A stretch of DNA of 64,000 nt from Prasinococcaceae sp. CCMP 1430 (lineage: Eukaryota; Prasinodermophyta; Palmophyllophyceae; Prasinococcales; Prasinococcaceae): contig RQSC01000908.1 in NCBI GenBank assembly GCA_013416795.1, positions 1 through 64,000 of the forward strand, given 5' to 3'. This document shows positions 22,287 to 31,992 of the stretch, piece by piece. The translations under genes were made by a program, and so were the position numbers. Positions within the stretch are counted from its first letter, which is position 1. Every line of letters begins with the position of its first letter. The notes beneath the pieces are model-generated. The model was not told the DNA's origin and ran no database searches. It saw only the letters and a program-made list of their open reading frames with translations.

Positions 22287-22910
22287 TCACTGCCACTCCG
22301 GCACCTTGCTCATGATGTTCTCGTCCTCCTCCCTGAGCACGTTGTCGATGAGGCCGTAGTCGACGGCCTCGTCGGGCGTGAGGTACAGCGAGCGCGACAT
22401 GTCCTTGTCCAGCACCTCGGCGGTCTTGCCGCAGTTCTTGCCCATAATGTCGCAGTACTCGTCCTTGATCTTGCGCAGCTCCAGACGCTTGATCTGGATG
22501 TCGGTCGCCTGCAGGTTTGTGAACTGCTGGATGGGCTGCTTGAGCATGATGGAGCTCGACGGCAGCGCCGAGCGGCAGCCCTTCTTGCCGCTCGACAGCA
22601 GCAGCGCCGCCTCACCCCAGGCGTTGCCCACGCACAGCGTGTGGACGGGCGGCTTCACGTACTGAATGGTGTCGTAGATGGCGAACGCCTCCGCCTCGTA
22701 GCCGAGCTTCTCGCCCTTCTTGGTCGTGCCGGTCGAGTTGATGTACAGGTAGATGGGCTTGTTGGGGTCGTCGTACTGGAGGTACAGCAGCTCCGCGAGG
22801 ATGAGCTCGGTGACCGAGGGCACGAGCGTCATGCCAATGTACACGATGCGCTCCTTGAATAGGAACGACGGCAGGTCGGGCGGCGCCTGCTCGTTGGCCG
22901 CGCCCGAGAG
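22287..22910 (-). CDS. CLPR4: Plastid Clp protease non-catalytic subunit ClpR4-like, 5' partial
   Basis: ClpR subunits sit in the plastid ClpPR ring without catalytic residues. The readable part (about 207 aa) runs from PDLPSFLFKERIVYIG to the stop at 22287. It contains LYINSTGTTKKGEKLGYEAE and TLCVGNAWGEAALLL, close to land-plant ClpR4. Where ClpP has its catalytic Ser (GxASM) this protein has NAWGE, and the catalytic His position reads MLKQP, so it is inactive as expected for ClpR. No transit peptide can be found: coding similarity starts at 22910 after a possible acceptor (CTGCCGCAG), and the upstream minus-strand frame is the antisense of the neighbouring plus-strand gene. The 5' end is therefore missing or misassembled. 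Confidence 0.9.
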   Translation of the reverse strand, partial: LSGAANEQAPPDLPSFLFKERIVYIGMTLVPSVTELILAELLYLQYDDPNKPIYLYINSTGTTKKGEKLGYEAEAFAIYDTIQYVKPPVHTLCVGNAWGEAALLLSSGKKGCRSALPSSSIMLKQPIQQFTNLQATDIQIKRLELRKIKDEYCDIMGKNCGKTAEVLDKDMSRSLYLTPDEAVDYGLIDNVLREEDENIMSKVPEWQ

Positions 22911-22919
22911 CTGCGGCAG

Positions 22920-23911
22920 CACGGCGGCGGCGACGCGGTGCGGCCGTACACGCCCGTGGCGGAGACGCCGGCGGAGGAGGGGGAGGGGGAGGACGGCGGC
23001 GGCGGCGACCGCGCGGGCAGCTTCACGCTGCTCGTGAAGCGGTACGCGGCGTGGGGCGACCCGCGGCACGCGCACTCCTACCGCCCGGCCGGCGCGGTGT
23101 CCAACCACGTCTTCGGCCTCGTGCCGGGCGTCGACAGCCTCGAGTTCAAGCACGTGCCCGGAAACGTGAAGCTGCCGTACGCGCACCCGTGCGGCGCGAG
23201 GGGCTTCCGCACGGCGGCGGGCGAGCGCGTGCGCACGATCACGATGGTGGCCGTCGGCGTGGGGGTCGCGCCCATGGCGCAGGCGCTGCGCGAGATGCTC
23301 GACGACGGCGCCGACGACGACACGCGCGTCGTGCTGCTCTACGGCAACCGCAGCGTGCGCGACATCCTGCTGCGCGACACGCTCGACGAGTGGGAAGAGC
23401 GCCACCCGGAGCGCTTCAAAGTGGTGCACCACATCGGCTCCAGATTCGGTGCGCACTCGCGCGCCGCCAAGTCGCGCCCCGCTCTCGCCCCCTCCCTCCC
23501 TCCTTCCTCGCGCGTGGGCATGCCCTCTGACCGCTCCGACCTCCCACCCACCAACACACGCCCCGTGCACACGCGCACATCCTCGCGCGCCGCGGCCGCC
23601 GCCCGGCAGGCTACAACGTCCACATGCACTTCGACGACTGCCCGAAGGACTGCGGCAAGCCGTGCAAGAGGCGCCGCGTGCCGGTCCCAGAGGGCTTCGA
23701 CACGCTGCGCGAGGACAGGCGCGAATTCAGCTGGGTAAACGAGGACACAATACGGAGGCACGCGTTCCCACCGGCGTGCGACACCAAGGTCTTCGTGTGC
23801 GGCCTCCCGTCGGTGTACGACAAGCTCTGCGGCCCGCGCGGCGCGCCGCTCGCGCAGGGCTCTGCGCTAGCCAACCTGGGCTACACGGACGACATGATCC
23901 TCAAGTTCTAG
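22920..23911 (+). CDS. NADH-cytochrome b5 reductase-like flavoprotein, 5' partial
   Basis: Two-exon remainder: about 22920-23448 and 23610-23911 (161-bp intron, phase 1). It begins around the FAD-binding motif RPYTPV, continues through a second flavin/NADH region (TITMVAVGVGVAPMAQ, a GxGxxP-like nucleotide site) and VVLLYGNRSVRDILLRDTLD, and ends with VFVCGLPSVYDKLCGPR and LGYTDDMILKF, the family C-terminal layout. About 100 residues normally upstream of RPYTPV are absent: they should lie to the left, which is occupied by ClpR4 on the other strand. The natural partner is cytochrome b5 or another heme protein; a nitrate-reductase flavin domain is an alternative but less likely because of the CGLPSVY and GYTDDMI forms. 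Convergent with POLR1C (180 bp). Confidence 0.82.
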
Positions 23912-24091
23912 TCGCGTACACGGCCCTTCTCGACCGCTAACAAGCCTCTCAGGCACGTAATAATTGACGGGCGCACGCACGCACGCGCAGGCATGCGCAC
24001 GCGGGCGCGCGGGGCCACGGGCGGCGCCGGCGCGTGCGACAACGGCACAGCAACAACGACAATATACATGGGCGGCGGTCGCCGTCGGGCC

Positions 24092-25961
24092 CTATTGGGC
24101 GAGCGCCTCGCGCACGCCCTTGGCCTTCTCCTTGAGAATGTCGAGCGCCTGCGACACGAGCTCGGCGGGCGTGAGCGCTCCGGTGCTCTCCACGGAGAAT
24201 ATGAAATGGTCGCGGCGCTGGCCCATGCGCACGTGCGACGCCCCGGGCTCCTCGCGCAGGCAGTTGCGGGACATCGTGCACTTGCGCGCGTCGAGCACCA
24301 CCGCACGGCGGTGGCCTTTGCCGCAGGGCTCCGTCCCGAAGAGGCCCGGATCGCCGTCCTTCACGAGCTTGTCCGCGTCCTGGCGTACGGCGCGGGCGCC
24401 GAGTCAGCACTCGCCGAAGAACGCACGCGGCCACGCGCTCGCCCAAAATCGCGCTCGCGCGCGCATGCCTCAGGGAGTGACATGGCATCCTTGCCAGCAC
24501 CGGCCATAGCGTCGGCGGGTTCATCGCTTTCGCGTCGCCGACGGCGGGAGAGGCTCATCTGAGGCCTTGTCGCTTCATCACAGGCAGCGCACCCGCACTC
24601 ATCACCAACCACACACGCGTGCACACACTCACGCCCCACCACCCTCACCGCATGTGCTCACCTCGTCTAGCACCTCCCCGACTATTTCCACTTCGGGTAG
24701 CAGCCGATAGAACGCCGTCGCCACCGGCGAGAACTTGGCGTGGTCCTTGCCCACGCCCTTGACTGCGAGCGCCTCGAGCTCGATCCCCTGCCCGGGGCGC
24801 AACTTGGCCAGCAGGATGCCATCGCTCACCGGGCCAGGCGGCCGTCCGTCAGACTCGGGGTTCTGCATGCGTCCAGCGCGGCCGTGCGCATGTGCGCGGA
24901 TTGGGGGGTGGGGCGTGCGCGCGTGTCAGCCACGCGCACGTCGCAAAGCATTTGAGGCGGCCCGTTCGGGCTTGTCGCGGACGCCGCCGACGCGGAGAGT
25001 CCGCGCACGCACCTGTATGGCACTAAATTGCGTGAAGCGCTTCAATGCAGCGACCGGCTCTCCGTTTTCGTCAAGTGGCCACATGGATCCCTCGTTCCGC
25101 CACTCGAAGTCCCCGCTGGTGACCTTCTTCGTCACGGTCGCGCCCGTCGCTTCGCCGCGAGCGGGGCGAGGGACAGACACGTCTAGCTTGAACATGATCG
25201 AGTTGTTCTCGTCGTACTTTCCCTGCGCGCACGAGACAGAGGGCGCCAGCGAGCGAGCGGAGGAGCCGAGGAAAGCGTGGCGTGTCAGCACCTGTGGTGC
25301 GGAGCCGAGCGCACAACCTCGCGCTCGCCCAAAATCGCGCTCGCGCGCGCATGCCTCAGGGAGTGACATGGCATCCTTGCCAGCACCGGCCATAGCGTCG
25401 GCGGGTTCATCGCTTTCGCGTCGCCGACGGCGGGAGAGGCTCATCTGAGGCCTTGTCGCTTCATCACAGGCAGCACGCGCGCTGGCATGCAGGCGCGGCA
25501 GCGCGCACCTTGGTTTCCACGAACTCGTAGTTGCGCGGGTCGGCGCGCAGCGGCACGAGGCCCAGCCTGTGGCTGAGGACTTCGTCGGGGATGACGCTGG
25601 TGTTGTCCTTGATGAACACGTACTCGATGGCCATGGTAGGCACCTCGGCGATGAGCACGCGGCGGAGCGCGTTCGCGAAGGACGCGTCCACGCCCACCAA
25701 GTCGAACTCCATCTCGTCTCCCTCGGCGCGCACCACGCGCACGTCCAAGTCGCGCTCGAATGCCTTCAGGTCGAGCGCATTGTCGACGCCTACTGACGCG
25801 AGCGAGCCGGCCGAGGTGAGCGGGTGGCAGCCCGTCTGGATGTCCGCGCCAACGCTCGTGGAGGTGCGCAGCCTCTCGAGGTGCGCGGGCAGCTCGTCCG
25901 CGGCCGCAGCGTCCTTGGCGGCCTTCGTGGCCGTCTTGTCGGCCTTCTTGGCACGCGCCAT
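24092..25961 (-). CDS. POLR1C: RNA polymerase I/III shared subunit RPAC1 (AC40)
   Basis: Alpha-like subunit shared by nuclear RNA polymerases I and III. Inferred exons: 25961-25509, 25222-25013, 24862-24662, 24379-24092; 383 aa, all phase 0 and GT-AG. Exon 1 carries [20 protein letters not shown] and the [12 protein letters not shown] segment, the alpha-motif of this family; exon 3 has [20 protein letters not shown] and [18 protein letters not shown]; exon 4 ends with [19 protein letters not shown]. These match POLR1C rather than POLR2C (RPB3). Introns 1 and 3 each contain the same 155-bp sequence. The gene is divergent from POLR1A, encoding its partner in Pol I, across a 505-bp spacer that holds an assembly gap. 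Confidence 0.94.
24434..24588. repeat. 155-bp perfect direct repeat, copy A (POLR1C intron 3)
   Basis: Base-for-base identical to 25320-25474 and in the same orientation. It lies wholly within intron 3 (24661-24380) of POLR1C, 73 bp from the donor and 54 bp from the acceptor. The flanking intron sequence is unrelated to that of copy B. Confidence 0.95.
25320..25474. repeat. 155-bp perfect direct repeat, copy B (POLR1C intron 1)
   Basis: Identical to 24434-24588. It lies wholly within intron 1 (25508-25223), 34 bp from the donor and 97 bp from the acceptor. Both copies lack obvious terminal inverted repeats or an ORF with recognisable similarity. Both hosting introns have a GTGCTGAC branch-like motif outside the repeat, on the acceptor side. 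Confidence 0.95.
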
Positions 25962-26466
25962 CGCCGCGCCGTGCGCGCTCTGTAACCCCCTTCCGCCCAC
26001 TACTGCCACCCTCTTCCCACCCCACCCGACCCCAGACCTACCGGCCCGGCCCGGCCGCGCTCGCGCGCCCGCCCGCCCGCGCGNNNNNNNNNNNNNNNNN
26101 NNNNNNNNNNNNNNNNNNNNNNNNNNNNNNNNNNNNNNNNNNNNNNNNNNNNNNNNNNNNNNNNNNNNNNNNNNNNNNNNNNNNNNNNNNNNNNNNNNNN
26201 NNNNNNNNNNNNNNNNNNNNNNNNNNNNNNNNNNNNNNNNNNNNNNNNNNNNNNNNNNNNNNNNNNNNNNNNNNNNNNNNNNNNNNNNNNNNNNNNNNNN
26301 NNNNNNNNNNNNNNNNNNNNNNNNNNNNNNNNNNNNNNNNNNNNNNNNNNNNNNNNNNNNNNNNNNNNNNNNNNNNNNNNNNNNNNNNNNNNNNNNNNGG
26401 GCGGCGCGCGAGCGGCGCGCGGGGCCGCCTCCGACCCCCCCCCCCACACAGCCGCGGCCGCGCGAG
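25962..26466. promoter_or_regulatory. Divergent POLR1C / POLR1A promoter region containing an assembly gap
   Basis: The ATGs of the two Pol I subunit genes face away from each other across 505 bp, of which 26084-26398 are N. The sequenced edges are C-rich on both sides (cccaccctcttcccacccc-like near 26010; ccgacccccccccccac near 26431). The gap probably interrupts extreme GC or repeat sequence in the shared promoter. Confidence 0.7.
26084..26398. other. Assembly gap (315 N)
   Basis: Run of 315 undetermined bases. It lies entirely upstream of both adjacent start codons, so neither coding sequence is affected. Confidence 0.99.
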
Positions 26467-29400
26467 ATGGCGTCCTCGGTGGACGCCACGCCGTGCGAGC
26501 TCTCGTCGGTGTCCTTCGGGATGTACTCGCCGGAGGAGGTGCGCGCCATCTCCGTGACGGAGGTGGACTCGCCCATCATGTTCGACAACCTCAACAACCC
26601 GCTGCCCGGCGGCCTCTACGACCCGGCGATGGGGCCCATCGACCAGATGGGCCGCTGCGTGACGTGCGGCAACCCCCAGCGCACCTGCCCGGGCCACTTC
26701 GGCCACATCGAGCTGCCCGTGCCCGTGTACAACCCGCTGCAGTTCGACGGCCTCACCAAGCTGATGCAGGCCACGTGCGAGCACTGCCACCACTTCCGCC
26801 TCCAGCCCGCGCAGACGGCGCGCTTCGTGAGGCGCTTCGAGGCGCTCGCGCGCGGCGACGTCGTCGGCTCCCTCGACACCGTGGAGGCGGCCGCCGCGGG
26901 CGACGTCGGCTCCGACGCCGCGGGTGACGGAGACGACGACGAGAGCATGAGCGAGGGCGACTGCGACGGTGGGAGCGACGAAGCGCAGGGCAAGAAGAGG
27001 TCCGCGCACGCCCCGCGCTCAAAGCTGGTCCACGACCAGTACCTCGCGCTCGTGGGCTCCTTCCTGCGGCTGTGTGCGAGCGGCCAGAAGTGCGGCTACT
27101 GCGGCCGCTTCAACGCCAAGGTGAAGCGCGAGGGCGCGAACAAGCTCTTCGTGAAGCCGGTCTCCGAGAAACAGGCGCGCGCGAACGCCATGCTGTCAGC
27201 GAAGGGCGACACCGCCGCCCCCGCTGAGCCCGCCGAGCCCGTGAGCAAACCTGCCGACGGCTCCGAGACCCCAGACTCGGACGCCGACGGCTCGGACTCG
27301 GACGTGGATGTGCTCGTCGAGGTCGGGGCGAACTCGGACAAGCAGGACGCCGAGGAGGCTGCAACCGCCGAGGCGAAGGCGGCCGAGGCGACGAAGGTGG
27401 TCGCCGACAGCGGCACGAAGTTCCTCACCGCCGACGTGGTGAGGGACCATGTGGCCAAGGTGTGGCGCTACGACAACCGCGCGGCGCGGCACGTGTGGGG
27501 CGGCGGCGGTGGCGGGGTCAGCGGGGCCACGGGAAGCGGCGCGCACGCGTACTTCGTGGAGGCGCTGCTCGTTGCGCCTAACCGCTTCCGCCCGCCGTCG
27601 CAGATGGGCGATCTCATGTTCGAGCACCCCATGAACACGGCCCTGAAGGCCTGCCTGGAGGCCTGCCTGCGCGTGCGCGACGTCGGGCGCGCGCTGGCCG
27701 GCCAAAATGAAGGCGGCGGAGAGGATGCGAACGACGACGAGGATGGCGCTGAGGGCGCCGAGCGGCGCCCGAAACCAACCAATCAGATGTGGATTGGGTG
27801 CTGGCAGCAGCTGCAGGTCGCAGTGAGCGCCGTGCTGGACAGCGACGGCGCGGAGAGCGCGGGCGTGCGGCAGGTGCTCGAGAAGAAGGAGGGCCTCTTC
27901 CGCAAAAACATGATGGGCAAGCGCGTCAACTTTGCCGCGCGCTCGGTCATTTCGCCCGATCCCCTGATTGCGCCCAACGAGATCGGCGTGCCCGTGTACG
28001 TCGCGGAGGGCCTCACGTACCCAGAGCGGGTCGGCGCGCATAACGCAGAGTACCTGCGCGCTGCTGTCATCAATGGTCCGCGCCACTACCCTGGTGCAAC
28101 GGTCGTTGAGGACGCCAAGGGCCACACGGTCGACCTCTCGCGCCTCAGTCGCGAGCGCCGCACGAACCTCGCCAAGACACTGCTCACGGTCACGCAGGAG
28201 CGGCGAGGTGGAAGTGTCTCGACGCCGTTCGCCAAGGTGGTGCATCGCCATCTGCGCGACGGCGACATGATGCTTGTGAATAGGCAGCCGACCCTGCATC
28301 GACCCTCGCTGATGGCGCACCGTGCACGCGTGCTGCGAGGGCAGCGCACCATTCGCATGCACTACTCCAACTGCTCGTCCTACAACGCCGACTTCGACGG
28401 CGACGAGATCAACCTGCACTTGCCGCAGGACGAGCTCGCGCGTGCCGAGGCGTCGGAGGTTGTCAATGCCGACGAGCAGTACATCGTTCCGACGTCTGGC
28501 GGGCCCATCCGCGGCCTCATCCAGGACCACGTCGTCATGTCGGTCGCCCTCACACGCCGTGACACCATCCTGGACGCCGAGCGCTTCCAGATGCTGCTGT
28601 ACTACGCTTGTGGCAGCGCGCCGCCTACAGACTATGGCGATGACAGGGGAAAGGTTCGCGAAACGGAGGAAGAGCAACTTCAGATACCAGAGCCTGCTTT
28701 CCTCAAGCCGCGGCGGCTCTGGACAGGAAAGCAGCTGTTGTCCTCGGTGCTGGCACACTGCGCACGGGGGCGCGCGCCCATGAATGTTGAGGCGGGAGCC
28801 AAGCTGAGCGGCGCTCTTTGGGGGGACGCGCACGAGGGGCGCGTCGTCGTGCGCAACGGACAATTGGTTACAGGCGTGTGCGACAAGGCCATATACGGAC
28901 GTGGCGGTATTGTGCACGCCTTCCAGGAGCTGTACGGCTGTGCGGCAGCTGGGAGGCTGCTGCATGCCTTCTCTAAGCTCTTCACGAACATGCTGATGTG
29001 GAAGGGCTTCAGTTGCGGCATGGAGGATCTTAGCCTCACGCCCGAGCACGAGGATGCGCGCTCGCGCGAGCTCTTGACCAGCGTGAGCGCCGGCGAGGGT
29101 GTCGCTCGCGACATGCTTGACAAGGCTGGCAAGGCGCACATGCTCCCTCGCGTGGATCGCACCGAGGCGGGCAAGCTCAACGCACCGCTGGCGCACGCGC
29201 TCGGGGCGCACGTGCGCTCAGTCGCGTCCGCCGAGGTCGCGCTTGACATGCACATGACCGGTGCGCTCGCGCCCGTGAGCAGCGCGGCCATCAAGGCCTG
29301 CCTGCCGCACGGTGCGTCGCGGCCCTTTCCCGACAATCAGATGGCCATGATGACGTCGTCTGGCGCGAAGGGGTCAATGGTGAACTCGTCGCAGATCTCT

Positions 29401-31692
29401 GTACTGCTAGGGCAGCAGGAGCTGGAGGGGAGGCGTCCGCCGCGCATGGCGAGTGGCAAGACGCTGCCGTGCTTCGCGCGCTTCGACCCTGGCGCACGAG
29501 CGGGCGGATTCGTCGGGGACCGCTTCCTGTCTGGCCTGCGCCCCCCCGAGTACGTCTTTCACGCAATGGCCGGGCGCGAGGGTCTCGTCGACACGACCGT
29601 CAAGACGTCGCGCTCCGGCTACCTGCAGAGGTGTCTCATCAAGTGCCTCGAGGGTCTGCGTGTCTCGTACGATTATTCCGTGCGCGATCAGGACGGCAGC
29701 CTGGTCCAGTTCCGCTACGGCGAGGACGGCGTGGATCCGACCGCTTGCGCGTACCTCTCTGCGAAGCACCTTAGCTTTGTGGCGCAGAACGCGGAGGCCT
29801 ACGCGGAGGCGATCGGCCCCGATGCCACGCCGCCGAGTGCCGCTGCGGATGCGGAGGCACGCAGCAAGGTGCGCGCGGAGCGCGCGGCGGCGCGCGACAG
29901 CGCGCGCGCACCGCTGCTGGGGGAGCGGTCTCCCGCCGAGGCGCTTGGCATTACCTCGGAGGCATTTTCGTCAGGCTTGGACGACTACGTCGCGAGCAAT
30001 CCGGACGGGCTGCTCGAGGCGGAGGCGATCACCAGCAAGAAGAAGAAGAAGAAGGGCGCCAAGACCGCGGAGAGGGCGACGAGGAAGGCGCTTTCGCGCG
30101 AGGCGATGCTGGCAATCGCCGAGGCCAAGTACATGCGAAGCCTCGCACCGCCAGGAGAGGCGGTCGGCGTCATCGCGTCGCAGTCCATAGGCGAGCCATC
30201 GACGCAGATGACGCTCAACACATTCCATTTCGCCGGCCGCGGCGAGGCGAATGTCACGATGGGCATCCCGCGCCTGCGCGAGATCTTCATGAGTGCGAGC
30301 GCGTCCATCGGCCTGCCGGTGATGACCATCCCGATGCGCTCGGACGTGTCCGAGGCGGAGGCGAAGCGGGTCGCAGCGCGCCTCAGCAGGCTCGCGCTCG
30401 CGAGCGTGTGCGATGGCGTGGACGTGAGCGAGTCTTTCGAGTCGGAGGGCTTCGGCGCCTCGGTCTCGCGCATGCGGCGTTGCTCGGTGACGCTGCGGCT
30501 GCGGCCGCGGCGGCGCTGGCCGCGCGAGGCAGCGCTCTCGTGGGAGCTGATCGAGCGCGCGGTTCGTGGCGACTTTGTGCGACAGCTGCTGATGCTGGTC
30601 AAGAAGGAGCTCAAGGCGGCCGACGGCAGCGCTCGCATCGTGGCCTCGGCACGCGCTGACGCCGACGCGATGGGGACTGCAGCTGCCAACGCGGGGGGCG
30701 ACGACGCGCGAAGAAAGGAACGCGCGGCAGCGGCGAAGCGCGCGCGCAAACGCGAGCGCGACGGCGACGACGGCGATCTCGACGACGTTGACGAGGACGA
30801 GCTCGATGCGACCGAGGCCCGCGCTCGTGGTCGCGGCCGCGAGACGGCTGCGTACGACGGCCGCGACGCTGAGGACGCCGCCGCTGAGCGCGAAGCGGAG
30901 GCTGCCGCGCGCTCCCGAGCGGGCGCAGGCGGCGGCAGCAGCGATACCGAAAGCGTCGAGGAGGATGGCAACGCCCCCGAGGGTGCCAAGCGGCGTGGCA
31001 CTGGCGAGGCGGAGCTTGAGCGCCAGGCCACCGTCACTCTCGATGGGAGCGATGGTCCCTCGCCGACAGCGACTGTCACCTTTACCATTCCAGCGGAGGC
31101 CTCGCGCATCCTGTTGCTGCCGCTCGCTCAGCAGGCAGCGGTTGGCGCGGCTGTGCGCGCCACGCCGGGCATCTCGCGCGCTTTCGCGGTGGTGGGAAAG
31201 GGCGCCGACGCAGGCAGCATCAAGCTGCAGACGGACGGCGTCAACTTCTCCGCAGCTTGGCATCTGGCAGCCGTGGGCGCCGAAGTGGACGCCGTGACCT
31301 CGAACGACATCGCGGCGATGCTCCGCGTGTACGGCGTGGAAGCCGCCCGCGCGACGCTCGTGAACGAGGTCAGCGGCGTGTTCGGTGCCTACGGCATTGG
31401 CGTCGATCCGCGCCACCTGGGGCTCGTCGCGGACTACATGACGTTTGAGGGCGACTACCGCGCGTGCTCCCGCTTGGGCATCCGCTCGTGTACCTCGCCA
31501 ATGACGAAGATGTCCTTCGAGACGGCCATGACCTTCGTGCGCGATGCCGCCCTGCGCGGCGAAGAGGACACGCTTAAGTCGCCCTCCTCGCGCATTATCG
31601 TGGGCCGCCCCGTGGGCACGGGCACGGGCATGTGCTCGCTGAGGTATGACGTGGAGGCCGCTTGCGCCATGGCCACCGCTGAGGCCCGTTGA
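26467..31692 (+). CDS. POLR1A: RNA polymerase I largest subunit (RPA190/A190)
   Basis: Catalytic subunit of nucleolar RNA polymerase I, which transcribes the large rRNA precursor. Single exon, 1741 aa, a normal family length. The N-terminus PGGLYDPAMGP then CVTCGNPQRTCPGHFGHIEL forms the clamp zinc site, followed by a second Cys pair (KCGYCGRFN). KRVNFAARSVISPDP precedes the active-site loop NADFDGDEINLHLPQ, which holds all three Mg-binding Asp. SQSIGEPSTQMTLNTFHFAG is the conserved block of the C-terminal half. Near residues 1400-1515 there is a long acidic/basic low-complexity insertion, typical of Pol I largest subunits. The C-terminus (MTKMSFETAMTF, then RIIVGRPVGTGTG) is the Pol I form and there is no CTD heptad repeat, ruling out RPB1. 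The upstream open frame through the N gap is not coding. Confidence 0.97.
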   Translation: MASSVDATPCELSSVSFGMYSPEEVRAISVTEVDSPIMFDNLNNPLPGGLYDPAMGPIDQMGRCVTCGNPQRTCPGHFGHIELPVPVYNPLQFDGLTKLMQATCEHCHHFRLQPAQTARFVRRFEALARGDVVGSLDTVEAAAAGDVGSDAAGDGDDDESMSEGDCDGGSDEAQGKKRSAHAPRSKLVHDQYLALVGSFLRLCASGQKCGYCGRFNAKVKREGANKLFVKPVSEKQARANAMLSAKGDTAAPAEPAEPVSKPADGSETPDSDADGSDSDVDVLVEVGANSDKQDAEEAATAEAKAAEATKVVADSGTKFLTADVVRDHVAKVWRYDNRAARHVWGGGGGGVSGATGSGAHAYFVEALLVAPNRFRPPSQMGDLMFEHPMNTALKACLEACLRVRDVGRALAGQNEGGGEDANDDEDGAEGAERRPKPTNQMWIGCWQQLQVAVSAVLDSDGAESAGVRQVLEKKEGLFRKNMMGKRVNFAARSVISPDPLIAPNEIGVPVYVAEGLTYPERVGAHNAEYLRAAVINGPRHYPGATVVEDAKGHTVDLSRLSRERRTNLAKTLLTVTQERRGGSVSTPFAKVVHRHLRDGDMMLVNRQPTLHRPSLMAHRARVLRGQRTIRMHYSNCSSYNADFDGDEINLHLPQDELARAEASEVVNADEQYIVPTSGGPIRGLIQDHVVMSVALTRRDTILDAERFQMLLYYACGSAPPTDYGDDRGKVRETEEEQLQIPEPAFLKPRRLWTGKQLLSSVLAHCARGRAPMNVEAGAKLSGALWGDAHEGRVVVRNGQLVTGVCDKAIYGRGGIVHAFQELYGCAAAGRLLHAFSKLFTNMLMWKGFSCGMEDLSLTPEHEDARSRELLTSVSAGEGVARDMLDKAGKAHMLPRVDRTEAGKLNAPLAHALGAHVRSVASAEVALDMHMTGALAPVSSAAIKACLPHGASRPFPDNQMAMMTSSGAKGSMVNSSQISVLLGQQELEGRRPPRMASGKTLPCFARFDPGARAGGFVGDRFLSGLRPPEYVFHAMAGREGLVDTTVKTSRSGYLQRCLIKCLEGLRVSYDYSVRDQDGSLVQFRYGEDGVDPTACAYLSAKHLSFVAQNAEAYAEAIGPDATPPSAAADAEARSKVRAERAAARDSARAPLLGERSPAEALGITSEAFSSGLDDYVASNPDGLLEAEAITSKKKKKKGAKTAERATRKALSREAMLAIAEAKYMRSLAPPGEAVGVIASQSIGEPSTQMTLNTFHFAGRGEANVTMGIPRLREIFMSASASIGLPVMTIPMRSDVSEAEAKRVAARLSRLALASVCDGVDVSESFESEGFGASVSRMRRCSVTLRLRPRRRWPREAALSWELIERAVRGDFVRQLLMLVKKELKAADGSARIVASARADADAMGTAAANAGGDDARRKERAAAAKRARKRERDGDDGDLDDVDEDELDATEARARGRGRETAAYDGRDAEDAAAEREAEAAARSRAGAGGGSSDTESVEEDGNAPEGAKRRGTGEAELERQATVTLDGSDGPSPTATVTFTIPAEASRILLLPLAQQAAVGAAVRATPGISRAFAVVGKGADAGSIKLQTDGVNFSAAWHLAAVGAEVDAVTSNDIAAMLRVYGVEAARATLVNEVSGVFGAYGIGVDPRHLGLVADYMTFEGDYRACSRLGIRSCTSPMTKMSFETAMTFVRDAALRGEEDTLKSPSSRIIVGRPVGTGTGMCSLRYDVEAACAMATAEAR

Positions 31693-31992
31693 GGAGCAGT
31701 GCCTCGCGACCTCGCCACCATCGCGCCTCCTTTGAGCCGCGAGTGCGTGGCGGCGTTTGTAAACATAATTATCATTCGACCAGGCACGTGTGGTTGCTAC
31801 TGCGTGGCACATGCGGCGACGGAGCTTGCGTGTCGCTCGTCGATCGACGCGTGATTGCGTGTATTCGCACGGACTCTACATGACACCAGCAGCGCGCGCG
31901 AGTGTGCCTGACGGTGCCGCGGGCATGCACCGTCAAACGCGCGGTGCGGCGCCCAGCCCTTATGCAGAGAGTACATCGGCAACTTTCGCGCC
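31693..31992. other. Convergent intergenic spacer
   Basis: 300 bp between the stops of POLR1A and the cytochrome b561 gene; presumably both 3' UTRs. Nothing else is recognised. Confidence 0.6.

Noticed and set aside
22911-23570. Upstream extension of the ClpR4 minus-strand frame as a transit peptide
   Set aside because: It is exactly antisense to conserved b5-reductase exons and has the His/Ala/Arg composition of a shadow frame, not of a plastid transit peptide.
24361-25444. Two minus-strand open frames sharing an [18 protein letters not shown]-type peptide, possible duplicated genes
   Set aside because: The shared peptide is just translation of the 155-bp repeat, which lies inside POLR1C introns 3 and 1 defined by conserved exon joins.
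25531-26466. N-terminal extension of POLR1A through the N gap
   Set aside because: The frame runs antisense through POLR1C exon 1 and across undetermined bases. The ATG at 26467 begins the conserved Pol I N-terminus.
26467-31692. Identity as RNA polymerase II or III largest subunit
   Set aside because: No CTD heptads, and the acidic insertion plus the RIIVGRPVGTGTG C-terminal block are of the Pol I type.
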